From: Mytilus edulis
Lineage: Eukaryota > Mollusca > Bivalvia > Mytilida > Mytilidae
NCBI RefSeq assembly: GCF_963676685.1
Contig: NC_092345.1
Span: 32,511,585 to 32,575,584, forward strand
Direction: 5' to 3'
DNA length: 64,000 nucleotides
Every line of letters begins with the position of its first letter. The stretch's first letter is position 1. The notes below the pieces were generated by a model, which saw only the letters and a list, made by a program, of their open reading frames with translations, was not told where the DNA came from and did not search any database. Position numbers and translations under genes: made by a program. Shown piece by piece: positions 1-12,900 of the stretch.

Positions 1-1335
1 TACTAGCACAATTTTATATTATTATTATATTAAATACATCAAATATACTATAATAACAAACTGAATCTTGAACTCTATCAATTTTTTAGAAATTAATCTG
101 TGATGTCACTTGTGTGGCGTCGATCCAGTCGTGTGACAGACAATACTTGGTTCTGTTGTGCTGTTTTTATAGTGATGTCCTAGGTTGTTTTACGTGTTCG
201 TTTTTATTCTGAGGTAAGTCACAACCTCGGTGTTGACATGAATATCAATTATTTGGTCAATTTTATAAATATACCGTTTGCAAAAATATCAATTATGCTA
301 AACAGTGAGATTTTCTCGTCCCAGGCACATATAACCTAAGCCATATTTGGCACATCTTTTTGGAATTTTGGGTAATCAATGCTCTTCAAATTTGTACTTC
401 TTCGGCTTTTTAAACTATTTTGATCTGAGCGTAACTGATAAGTCTTATGTAGATGAAACACTCGTTTGGCATATCAAATTTAAGCCTGGTACCTTTAATA
501 ACTATTAGCATGGCGAGTTTTTTCATTGTATTGTTTATTAGTATTTATTTGTAGTTGTAATCCTGTCATGTAACATTGTCATTTTAGGGTTATATTCTAA
601 CATTGCCATAAAAGCGCGAGGTCTGGCTAGCCACAAAACCAGGTTCAACCCACCATTTTTTCTCCAAAATGTACTGTAACAAGTCAGGAAAATGGCAGTT
701 GTTATCTTATAGTTCGTTTCTGTGTGTATTGTATTGTCGTTCGTTTTTTTTGTTCAGTGTTTATGTTTTTTCGTTGTTTTCCTCTCATAGTTGATTTGTT
801 TCAGTTTGTAACCCGGATTTTGTTTTCTCTCAATCAATTTATTACTTTCGAACAGCGGTATACTACTTACTGTTGCCTTTATTTATAGCAAAACGTCCTA
901 GATATATTCATCAATTATGCGGTAACAAATTTTTGGGGTATTCATGATTTGTAACTAATATATATATGTTTCTCACAACAAAACATTGCCATATCATTTA
1001 TCTATGTCCTAAAAAAATATTTTCATGACTATTTATTGATGAAATGTATGTATAACAAGCGAAAGAAATGATATTATGCACTTGAAAATGTCTGCGTATT
1101 TATACGATTTTTAACGAAGTCATTGATGCTTGAAACGAAGGGACCATGTGAAGAATTTCTGCGCCGGTTTAACACATGAATTACCTCTCAAGGTCATCTG
1201 ATGTAATCAAAAAGAACAAATGATCATGAATATTCACATATTTTATTTTGCACAGAATAGGAACAGTTGAAATATCGTTAAACATAGAACAGTATACTAT
1301 TAGGTAAAAAAAATATCACATATCAAGCACTAAGT
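1..1335. repeat. Repeat-derived sequence, no gene
   Basis: Contains a minus-oriented M1 repeat (about 305-510) and a partial minus-oriented M4 repeat (about 600-760). 980-1150 resembles 18190-18330, another dispersed family. Nothing else is recognised. Confidence 0.55.
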
Positions 1336-1724
1336 AATAGACAACTTTCGAGTTCGATGCATATCCGACAAAACTCTGGTTTTAGTGAACGTCATTTGTG
1401 CGTTTAGGGGCGTCGTCACTTCCATTCCAATGTTGAGCGAGTGGTTGGAAAACTATAAGTCTATATTGTACGAAATATTCGGCAAATTGAATACTCAAAA
1501 TTGACAATCAGCATTGCTGTCATTAGGGAATTGTCATTAAGTACCTACAGAACAATCATTATTTCTAGTTTATCCTGCACAATGACGATCACTAAGACGC
1601 TTGATGAACACAAATAGTGCAGGGATACAGGCGACCCCCTCTATCTGGTAAATGACGGCATAAAGGCGCGCATAATTGACGAGTTTTTTTTTCCGTTGAC
1701 TGATGAACTCGAAAGTGGTCTATT
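1336..1724. mobile_element. Short TIR element (MITE)
   Basis: Terminal inverted repeats of 20 bp, AATAGACAACTTTCGAGTTC at 1336-1355 and its near-exact reverse complement at 1705-1724 (one mismatch). It is 389 bp long with no coding capacity. No clear target duplication was identified. Confidence 0.6.
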
Positions 1725-1764
1725 CTTCGTTAAAGTGTAATAAAGAGTTACAATTAAGCACGCA

Positions 1765-2045
1765 TGATATACAGCTTGATACAAGAAAGCGCACATAATA
1801 AATAGATTAATTCGTCAAAGCACACATATCATACGAAGAGCAGAGACTATAGAGCACACATAATTAAGAAGGAGCAGCAACAAAAAAAAACCCACACATA
1901 ATGCTTAAGTACAGCAAGAAAACACATAATACATAAGTACAACAATAAAGCACACACAATACATAAAAACAATATAGAGTACATTATACGTACAATAAAC
2001 ATCACAACACATCATATAATTGCAATAAATTTAGTCTAAGTATAA
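1765..2045. repeat. Degenerate minisatellite rich in GCACACATAAT
   Basis: Repeated, drifting units with GCACACATAA, AGTACAGC/AGTACAAC and TAATACATAAG occur at roughly 30-40 base spacing. No unit is exact. No gene is seen between here and 3496; that stretch holds an M1 repeat at 2669-2990 and homopolymer-rich sequence. Confidence 0.45.
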
Positions 2046-3221
2046 CAAATAGGCATAAAGAACAATGACTTCGCCATTCTGAAGATATTCTTTGAGTTCT
2101 TATGTAGGCATTGATTGAGTTGTGTGTACTTTCTCTGCTGGTGGACTATCGGTCTTGAGGATTTTATGAACTAAGTAGTCAGTACTTCGGTACTGAAATA
2201 ATTTATAACAAACCTTTATAGATGCATTCGATCTTTTTCTATGGTCTGTTTTGGTAATATAGTTTTTCAACTGTTTAGCTTCTGATACATCTAGCTTTCA
2301 AACATTCGGCTTTGACCGTCCCTGATGAAGAAAATCTAAAAAAGCGCATACAACTAGTACGCATGAAATTTATGACGTCTTGTTTTCATTTATTTCTTCT
2401 CTATTTGATTGTTATTCCACAGTATGGCACTGAATGATGGTCTCTTCGTTTGTTGCATGATCTTCTTTGAATTTGGATATTTTTGGATGTGATATTTCCA
2501 GTTGATCATAATTTTTTAAACTGCTGTGGCATCCTTCGAGGTGGTTTGTCATCATTTGTGAATGTTGCTTTCAAACCAGTATGTTGTGACGTGGTCTGTA
2601 AAAGGAGTGGTATTTGCTGTTGAATCCAAACCTCCAGATCACCATGTGCATAAATAGTTATCAAAGTTACCAGGATTATAATTTAGTACGCCAGACGCGC
2701 GTTTCGTCTACATAAGACTCATCAGTGACGCTCATATCAAAATATTTATAAAGCCAAACAATTACAAAGTTGAAGAGCATTGAGGATCCAAAATTCCAAA
2801 AAGTTGTGCCAAATACGGCTAAAACCAGACGTCATCCTAGGATGCATGTGGTCTCAGAAAAAAGAACTGCTGTCCTCCGTATAAGGTGTGAACGTCTGAT
2901 TCTTCTTTTTAGTCCAACACGATCCCTGTTGACTGCACTTAACACTGAATCAAAGAATCAATTTGATGGGTTCAGATAAATCTGACTATCATCAGCAGTG
3001 TAATGAATCTTGTGTAAATGGCATCTGACTTCCCTGATAAAAGTGTAAATACTAGTGGAAACATATCTCCATCAACCAATTTGTGTAAAATGTATATTGT
3101 AAATAAGTTTATATATTTTTTTTAATTTCATGAAACATTTCGATTTCTATTTCAACATCTTAAGAAATAAAATTTATTTAAAATTGACATTTGTTTGTAA
3201 ATAAACGTAACAGTTTAAATA

Positions 3222-3465
3222 TGGAGGGCTATGGATTTTATTTCTGGACACACTTTTTTTTTTGCCTGCAGCGAAAAACAATCTATTTTTTTTCGCGACA
3301 AGTCGAAAACAATTTTTTTCTTTCAATTTTAGCATTACATATAGTGGCAGCTGAAGAGGAAACAAACAATTTTTTTTTTCTTAGAATCAAAAACAAATTT
3401 TTTTTTCTCTAAAAACTGGAAAAAAACTTTTTTTTCCAAAAAAATCCAAAGCTCCCCTCCCCTCC
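3222..3465. repeat. Homopolymer-rich sequence with weak inverted ends
   Basis: GGAGGGCTATGGATTTTATT near 3222 is mirrored by AATCCAAAGCTCCCC near 3447. Between them are many T and A runs of 7-9 bases. It is probably a degenerate repeat; open frames on both strands here are low-complexity. Confidence 0.35.
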
Positions 3466-3581
3466 CCCCCTCAGGAAATCAAATGGTTGCTGCCTGAATG
3501 AAAAATATATTATTCATATGGGACAATTATAACCCTAAAATATCGGGAATAAACAATTTTCATAACAAATACTACATTAAG

Positions 3582-3609
3582 TCTGAGACTACTATTATAG
3601 TAGTCTCAG
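3582..3609. repeat. 27-bp near-perfect palindrome flanked by ATTAAG direct repeats
   Basis: CTGAGACTACTAT and its reverse complement form 13-bp arms with a one-base loop (3583-3609). ATTAAG lies directly on both sides (3576-3581, 3610-3615). The right arm of the large palindrome lacks this hairpin at the equivalent site near 39690. Related hairpins occur at 23580-23604 and 34351-34377. Confidence 0.65.
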
Positions 3610-3929
3610 ATTAAGTACAGATCTGAGAGTAATCGCAGTTCCTGACATCTAGCTAAAAAGCTTATTATAACAAATAAAAAATCATGCAAAATTCTAAAAT
3701 AGAAAATTGAGAGAAAATAAATCTAAGACTATATAAAAAAATTGTTGAATCTAAACGAATGGTATTTCGTTTTATATGTGTTGATTAAAATATTATAACA
3801 CTAATACAATTGGGAATGATCCAAAAATTAATATACATGAATAAAATTTATGAACCATATGGTTGGTCGGTTCAAAATAGTAAAACTGTAAACTTCTGGT
3901 ATACAGGTAAACATTGTTTGTTTGTCTGG

Positions 3930-3969
3930 TCATTCAATTGGCCATGTCTCACTATCAACACGAACAATT
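3930..3969 (-). CDS. Gene A exon 5: tiny terminal exon
   Basis: After ATCTTTTGCAG| the sequence reads A-ATT-GTT and continues to GAA-TGA, encoding IVRVDSETWPIE and a stop. The first base completes the AG| left by exon 4 as AGA (Arg). The same exon, in the same phase and relative orientation, lies downstream of exon 4 in B, C and D. Confidence 0.78.
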
Positions 3970-6900
3970 CTGCAAAAGATAATGATAAACATAGATTATA
4001 AAACTAATAAACAATAATGCAATTTACGTTAAACAGGTTTTGACCTATATTTTTTTCATAATGAATTTCTTTTTATTTGCACATGAACATAATAATAAGC
4101 TATACACATTTTTTTTAGGCACAATGGTTATTTTCAATAAACAGATATATATATAATATATGTAATAGTTTGGTACATTGCAGAAAATGATTGTAAGACA
4201 AAGGCTGTTTTGATATTTCTGTGGTGTCTTGATTTTTTTTTTTTTTTTTTTTACAACAAAGAAGTCCAGAGGTTCCCTACGGACGCCGTAAGGGGACACA
4301 CAAAAATTAGAAAATATTTTTTTAATTCGAGATCACGATAAAACAATACCGTTTTACCGAGATCTCGATGAAAAATATATCGTTATCTCGATAAAACGAA
4401 ATTGTTATATCGAGATCTCGGATTATAATTCCATTATTTATAATAAGCTATTTCATAATGTTCACCCGTATTTTTATTTTTAGGTCCTTTGTTACTCCTC
4501 TAATATGCGTTGCGGAAAATATTGACGATTCATCTTTTGTTCCTCTGATAATATGCTTTCGAATGAGGTATAATGTATATCTGTAATTAGGGGCTGAAGG
4601 ATCGCAGCAGTCCATTCCATTATTCAAAGTATCCATTCCATTATTCAAAATTGGCTATTTTTTTATTTTCACTCGTATTTTGGCATTTAGGTCCTCCGTA
4701 GCCCTCTAATGGTAATTGCGACACAATGGACATGTTATATCTATAAATATGGGATGAAGAACAGCAAAGGTAACGTGAACTAAAATAAGATAACGTTTAG
4801 TATTTTAATATTTATATATATGTTTTGGTATTCAGGTCGTCCATACCTTGAGCCAAGGGATTTCTGTTAAAAATAGTTAGGGAAATCCACTAGTTTATTC
4901 TCCGAAACTAAATATATGAATGAATTAAGTTATAAATTTTAAAGAGTGCTATGAACTTTTTTTTCTCATATAAATTTGATTATTTGTTAGATAACATCAA
5001 CATGACGAATTCAGAAATACAGTTTCGTTTTATCAAATAACGATATATTTTTATCGAGATCTCGATATATTTAACCGAGATAACGATTTAATAATCCGAG
5101 ATCTCGTTTTAATAAATTGAGATAACGATATAATAATCCTAGATATCGATTTAATAAATCGAGAAACGATATAATAATCCGAGATCTCGATATAACAGTT
5201 TTGTTTTAACAAGATAACGATATATTTTTTTTTATCGAGATCTCGGTAAAACGGTAATGTTTTATCGTGAAATCGAATTAAAAAAAATATTTTCTATTTT
5301 TTTTGTGTGCCCTTACGGCTTTCGTACTACAGGGGTTCCAGCAGTTCTCTGCCCTACTGATATTTTAAATTTTATAAAATATATTCTTTTCTATTAATAC
5401 GTTTTGACCTATAATGATTTACTTTTGTAAGTTGTGACTAGGATGGAGAGGTGTGTCATTGGCACTTATACCACATCTTCTTGTATATTGTATCTATTAT
5501 CATGATGTTACGATTAACTTGACCTATAATGGTTTACTTTTATAAATTGTGTCATTGCCACTCATACCACATCTTCTTATACATTGTATCTATTAACAGG
5601 ATTATACGGTTAACGATCAATTTGACATAGATTGTTTTGAAAGATTTTCGGATGCCGAAGACTACTAAAGGGTCGTTTATTTGAGTATCATCGAATTATC
5701 ATCTCTATTTAAAGTGTGATGAATATGTAACAGAATGTAAAAAGAATACCTTTTGTAAATCATTAATAAGAATTTTCGTTTTTAAAGACAATTCATTTTA
5801 ATCAATGCAACAACAAAGATATTATTTTGTTTTAAATAATATAAGATGACAAGCGTTGAAATATCTTGCAGTCACGCTCGAATAAAAAATGGTGGTTTTG
5901 TTTTATATTCCAATTCCTATGCAGTCATTTATACATGTTTTTTCTCTCGAAAGTATAGTACATGTATCTAAATCAGATGAAGAAAGGTCAAGAAAGTAAT
6001 TGTTTGTCAAATTTACACACTGCATAACGATGTATGTTTACCTTTCACATATGAAGTAAAAAGAACTCCCACAGCTTGCGTCAGCCCATTGATAGTTAGT
6101 TTCCAATGGATCACAGCGCCAATATGTTAGACAGTCTTGATTAAATATGTTGTCTGGTTGCTTAATCAATGCTGACCTTCCCCAGTTAGTAAATACCAAT
6201 GGTAGGTTAGGTTTGTTCCAGTGCCAATCTCCTTCATTTGGCATATCTGAACCTCCCAACCATACTCCATTGCTACCTAAAATTAGGAATAAAGCAACTT
6301 TATAATTCACCACACTAACAGATAAAGAGCTAAACTTGATTTTACCAATAAGTATATAAAGTAAAGAAGCTTTGTGAAATAAGCGTTGTCTTATGTTTTC
6401 TTATTAAATGATCAGTTAGCAGTTCTGCTGGCATATGCTTTTGAATACACCTTTTAAATTTTATACGTTAAATGTTCGTTTTCCTTTTAACAACTATTCG
6501 ACACAATCGGCCATCCTCGGGAAAATATGATACAAGCCCAAACGAAAAAATATAAACAAGTATAAATTGAAAACTACGTTCAAACCTATGATTGCGTTGG
6601 ATAAAAACCGCTATTTCAATTTAGACTTGTTTTTTCGTTTGGGCTTATATCATATTTTCCTTCCGGTTTGTATGATCCGTTCATCCTATATAGATTATAT
6701 ATAAAATTCAAGAGTCTGTCTAAAATTGAGGGTAAATTATATGGCCTTCCAAATACCGTACCGATCCCTAACATCACTAAAAAGACATTTATTGTCTAAA
6801 TCCGGATCTGATGTACAAACAAATATTGACACCTCATGTTTGTTACATAACATCTTGGCCACAAGTTTATGGTTTTCTGTTGAGTATTCAATTTATATTG

Positions 6901-9900
6901 AGATCCATTTTGTTACATCTGGTGATCAATTTTGTTTGGCAATCGCCAATGGCAGTCAGCAGGGTCAAAGAACATCAGCTGTTCGACCTGTTAGTCAAAT
7001 GCGTTTTGTTTAAATATACTTTTTCACTTTTTTGGTCTTTTTGAAAATGTTTTTTTTGTGCTGTATTTAGAGCCTTCTACAACGAAATTGTTTTACATGC
7101 ACACGTATAAAAATTGCGGTTTTTATTCAACGCAATCATAGGTTTGAACGTAGTTTTCAATTTAGACATATATATGAAATATATAAGATGAGAAATCAGG
7201 AACAACAGAAACACTGAACTGCTACAAAACAAACGCAAAATACATAGAAACGGAATATTTGATAACAGCTGCCATAATCCTGACTTGGTACAGGACAAAA
7301 GATACCATGGGGACAAACAAAAATTCGAAATTGTAAGTAGACATATTATGGCAAAAAAGCCACATCATTTCAGAAAAATGCTATTTATCTAGCTAAAGAA
7401 ACCAATATGATCCCCATTAGAAACGAGGGATGAACTCCAGCGCCAGACAAGGTCATGCAGTTCTTAACATACTTGTGTTGTGTTGTTCATTTCAAATAAA
7501 ATCCGATGAAAAGTTGATTTCAGGATTACGATTCAGACAAGAAGAACATATTTGTGGATATTTTTTAAACACGAGAGTGATTTTTAATTTCTCTATTATT
7601 GACAGTATACCGTTGTCTTTCCAGTTTGAATGGTTTTACACTAGTCATTTTTGGGGCCCTTAATATATAGCTTGCTGTTCGGCGTGAGCCAAGGCTCCGT
7701 GATAAAGAGCGTTCTTTTTACCTATTATAGTTTTTCTTTTACAAATTGTGACTTGAACGAAAAGTTGTCTCATTAGCACATCTTCTTATCATATATATAT
7801 CTTGTGTAAGAGTCAAAGATAGTTGTCTCTACATAGCGTCATAATCAATAGACTATTTTCTTATTACCAACTTTTAAATTCAGAATTTACATTTTTTCAA
7901 CAAGTAACCTTCTTTCTGATTGGACAGCCTGGTAGTCGGTAAACCAAGAGTAACGTAATGAATCAAGCTTGTAACCGGTACATATTTTGAAGGAAATAAA
8001 CTGTTTTATGTGATCATTATACGACAAAATAATTGGAAACAGTAAACTTTCCTTTAAATGCACAGGTTTTATGTTTGAATTTAATTCTTTTAGTTGCTCT
8101 TACTTGACCGGTTCCCTCCTGGATATCTAACCACAGATTAGGTAACCTGTCGAAAAATTATATAATCCGGAGCCAAAAATCAGTTATATAGAAAAAAGTT
8201 TACTATATATCTCAAAACAGAACTGTGAAAAGGGGCTGATATGCAACAACGATATGAAGCCAGTATAAAATCCCCCTAAGTAACATGAACATCGTTTTGA
8301 AATTGTTTGGAATTCCTGTATAGCTTTTAATTGGTGCTGTCGTCTAATACGGTTGGTTTATTGAAATATCTCAAATATTTTCACAAAACACAAAAACAAC
8401 CAAGTTTACGAATAAAACAACTTTTTTTTAATTCTACATTAATTAATGTTTGGGTAAATGATTCATTTATTGATTGCCTGATAGTTTATAACGCAAATAG
8501 ACACATATTTCCTATTGATTAATTGATTGTTTTGACAACGTACAGTAACAATTATTTAATAGAAATGCTTGTGATTTTCCGGGAAATTTTTATCGGTTGG
8601 ACATTGCATGGGTCGAATTTCTGAACAATCAGGGGGAGGGAGTTGGATCTGAATCCGTTTCAAATACACGTTTTCGGGTCAGTTGATTCCCAACATGTTT
8701 ATTTGTAATCATGATATTTCTAGAAACTGTAATAGTTGTTTCATTTACATGATATCTTACAAGTATATTGGTCTATACGAATATATACAGTTATGTATAA
8801 ATAATGTTTAATGATTTATCAATACTATTAAGGGCCATTTTAAGCTCCAAGTATTAAGCCGGATAATGTTAAACTTTTACTTTTATATATTATACTAATT
8901 AGATCCCTATTCTTATCTATTTGCAAAAAATCTTCAGCTTTCAAGTCTGTGTAAATATGTCATTACATTGTGTGTACAATTTGCTACATACGTACACACA
9001 AGTAGTACAAACAAAGAAAAAAGTATTATTTTACAACCATGGTTTATGAATAATTATTTTAAAAATGTAACAGTAATTTCATTTACATTATAATTTATAA
9101 GTAAATTGGTCTATACGAATAAATATAAATAATGTGTTATGGTTTATTAATACTGAATTGTATGCTACTTGATATTAAGGGCCATATTACCCGTCTAGCA
9201 CGATCATCATTAATTGAATCATTCCTGTGTCTATGCAAAATATTTCATATAATTCTAATACTATTGTCTTCCTTGCATTGCGTTATTTTTTATCTTCTGA
9301 TTAAATATTGACCTACGCTTCGTAAGAGATTTCACAAATTGATCTTCGTCTGTATTACTTATAGTTGCAAGTCTCATACCAAACCTTTTGCAGTAGCTCT
9401 AAAAGAAATGTGCATATTGGTAAACTGTAATGGCTAGAAAACAAGTATAGTTCTTAAAAATAACTGCATCAAATTATGTCTTTTTTTTTTAGAATCAACA
9501 GCAAATACAATATTGCTATCATTAAAAAATATTTTATCTAATATCATGATGATGACAAACTTAAGTAATGAAACGCAACCTCATTGTGAAAAGTCTCAAA
9601 ATACCACCTGAGTTCAGTTGAATAGATATTTGTAATTTTATAAGTGTTGAACCTGATGTTAAGTAGTTGTCGTTTGTTGATGTGGTTCATAATCTTTTTT
9701 TCTCGTTTCTCATTTATTATAGAGAAGAATGACAAAATATACCTGAGGGAGAGTCAAACTCATAGATAGAAAATAAACTGACAAAACCATGGCTAAAAAT
9801 TAAAAAAGAAAACAACAAACAAACAAACTAACAAACAAATAATAGTACAGAAGACACAACATAGAAAACTAAAGACTAAGCAACACGAACCCCATCAAAA

Positions 9901-12900
9901 ACTACGGTTCATCTCAGGTGCTCCGGAAGGATAAGCAGATCTTGCTCCACATGTGGCAGCCGTCGTGTTGTTTATGTTATTACAAATCCGGTAAACATAT
10001 TAGACCGTTGGTTTTTCCGTCAGAACGGTTTTACGTCTGGCGTAAATATAAAGTTTCAATATTGGTATCTATGATGATTTATTTACAACCACTGGGTCGA
10101 TGCTACTGCTATTTATTTCCCCGAGGGTATCACCAGCACAGGAGTCAGCACTTCTATGTTGACTTAAATTATCATTGACATGTTCATAATTATAAATAAA
10201 CTGTAAAGAAAACTTTGAAATTTTGAAATACCAAGGCTTTTCTACCTCAGGAATAGATTACCTTAGCTGTATTTGGAAAAACTTTTAGAAATATTTGTTC
10301 CTCGATGCTCTTCAACTTCATACTTTATTTGGCCTTTTTAACATTTTTTTATTTGAGCGTCACTGATGAGTCTTGTAGACGAAACGCGCGTCTGGCGTAA
10401 ATATAAAATTTCAATCCTGGTATCTATGATGAGTTTATTTACACTAGTCATTTTTGGGTCCTTTATAGCTTGCTGTTCGATGTAAGTCAAGACTCCGTGA
10501 TGAATACAGTACTTTGACCTGTAATAATGGTTTTTCTTTTACAAATTGTGACTTGGATGGAGAGTTGTCTCATTGGGACTCATACCAAATATTTTTATTT
10601 CTATTTAGATATTATGAACTCAATATTTGAGGAAAACCATAAAACTGCTCTTGTGGCTAATAGATAAATACGTACACTTGATATTTTCATTACTTACTTG
10701 TGCATCATACCAATCCAATGTATTTTCAAAGTAGAAAAAAACCTTGTTTTTGTAATTAGTACCTGAAAAATACATTCAGTTGAGTTCCAACATATATGAA
10801 ATAACAGATACTGGTAGCTGTCAATTTCATTGACAACATGTATTTAATCATATGCGTTCTTTACAAATCTGAGGAGGTGTGTTTTAATTGCTAATTAAAC
10901 AACTTTCCAACAATAAAAACTAATATAAGGGCTTAGATTATAATAAAAAAAGATTAAGGAAAAGAAAGTTTGACAGACACGAACCAATGACAACCACTGC
11001 ACATTTTACAGGAACATTGTGTTAAAAAAGTAAAATCACAAAAAAACTGAACTCCGAGGAAAATTCAAAACGAAAAGTCCCTAATCAAATGATAATAGTA
11101 ATTAAATGTACCAGGATTATAATTTTATACGCCAGACGCGCGTTTCGTCTACATAAGACTCATCACTGACGCTCAGATCAAAACACTTAAAAAGCCAATA
11201 AAATACATCAAACGAATGGACAACAACTGTCATATTCCTGACTTGGTACAGGCATTTACAAATGTAGAAAACGGTGGATTGAACCTGGTTTTATAGCGCT
11301 TAACCTCTCACTTGTTTACAGTTGCATTAAGTTCCATTATATTTGTAACACTCCCAAACGTGTCCTGTCCCCCAAACGTGTCCGATTCCCCCAAACGTGT
11401 CTATTCTCCCTAAACGTGTCCGTAATATCCAATATTCCCCAAACGTGTCTGATTTTATAACCCCCAAACGTGTCCGATAATTGTTATTCGCCAAAACGTG
11501 TCCACTATTTAACGCCAGGATGTCTCACGTCTTTTAGCGCTAATACATGAATAACATCAATAACGTTTACGGCAATTCTATAATGGGGGACACAGTTGAT
11601 GAAGTGATCATTTATTAGTATTGGTTGGTTCAATGCCGGTTGTTATTGCAAATTTAATCTGTAACATATAAATCGACTTTTGACTGAAATCGCGTATAGT
11701 CCAGTTGCAAGTATTATGCTCGTTTAGAGCGCACAAACATGTACAAACAATTCTAGTTCAGTTGGATTAAGCGTTTACCATAGGATAACACCAAATTAAA
11801 TTCAAATATAATATATTCAGGTTAAACTATGCCTATACATATTGTTTAAAGATGTCATTCTTATTTACAAAGCTTGTATTAGCAATTACACAAACAAAGC
11901 AAGCAAGCCAAACAAAGTTTTACTTTGCAAGCATTAGGAAATCAGCTGTAATCCGCGAATACTGCACGGTAGGATTTTAAAAGAATTGACTTCCTTTTTT
12001 TCAACAGTTCTGATATTTTAAAAGATATTCAAATCATAAACTGGTTATCATGTATTTTAATAAATTTTAGATTTCCAGCATCACTACTAAAGTGAAGACA
12101 TACAAACAAGAGTCATACATTGTAAGTCCAGTGCCAAATATTTCATGCATTATTTGAACGATATCATATTAACAATAAATACTATACATAAGTTTCATTA
12201 TCATACCGGAGATTTGGATTGGGCCTAAATTTGTTTACGATTATTCGGGATAAACCTTAGTTAAACTTAAAAATCTAAAGAGCCAGTAAAGACCGAATTT
12301 TTTTTTAAACTTCACTAAGAAACTATTTGATTCTCTCAAAAAAATGGAAAAAAAAGCTCTAAAAATTATAAACTGGTAGTAAGGTTTTTTATTATGAACT
12401 TTTAGTTTCGAGCATCACTTAAATACACGCAAACAAGAGACATTACGTCCAGTGGCAAATATTTCATGCATGGACAGGACGACAACATACTTTGGATAAG
12501 TTATATAATGAGACGCAGAAGAATATTTGCTGGAACTCTTTGATTGTACCTTAATTATTCCGGGAATTTGGGATTAGGCCTAAATGAATTGTGTACAGTT
12601 ATAAGAATTTACACTTTACGGTTTTTAGGAATCTACACTAATCGTAACTCGGAATTAAATTATATTTTTTTGGAGCGGAAAAGGACAGTTTTATTTTTAC
12701 GGAATATCAGTGTAACTATCTTTTAGTTCCCTTTATATTATAGGACAAGTTTGGGGGATTGGGCACGTTTGACGGATTGGGCACGTTTGGGTGTTTATTA
12801 AAAAATGGACACGTTTAGGGTTTTATTTTTACAACTAGACATGTTTTGCAGTTCAGTGAGGTCGATGTGGACACGTTTAGGAGTATCGGACACGTTTGGG

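Noticed and set aside
3810..4001. Plus-strand ORF with TGKHCLFVWSFNWPCL, repeated in antisense at 39309-39599
   Set aside because: The similarity comes from the inverted duplication, and the conserved part is the reverse complement of exon 5 of the lectin genes.
6038..6041. TAA directly after CER taken as the stop of a four-exon lectin gene
   Set aside because: GGTAA at this point is also a donor in all four copies, and a conserved, phase-matching terminal exon follows in each, so the splice reading is preferred.
9918..10178. 86-codon ORF in gene A intron 2
   Set aside because: It runs through an M5 repeat and an M1-like and GGTATCACCAGC-type repeat, with no conserved protein pattern.
11345..11520. 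Regularly repeated CCCAAACGTGTCC resembling a CRISPR or satellite array
   Set aside because: Spacing is irregular, the motif recurs in inverted orientation at 12730-12926, and both sit at the ends of one TIR element in a eukaryotic intron.
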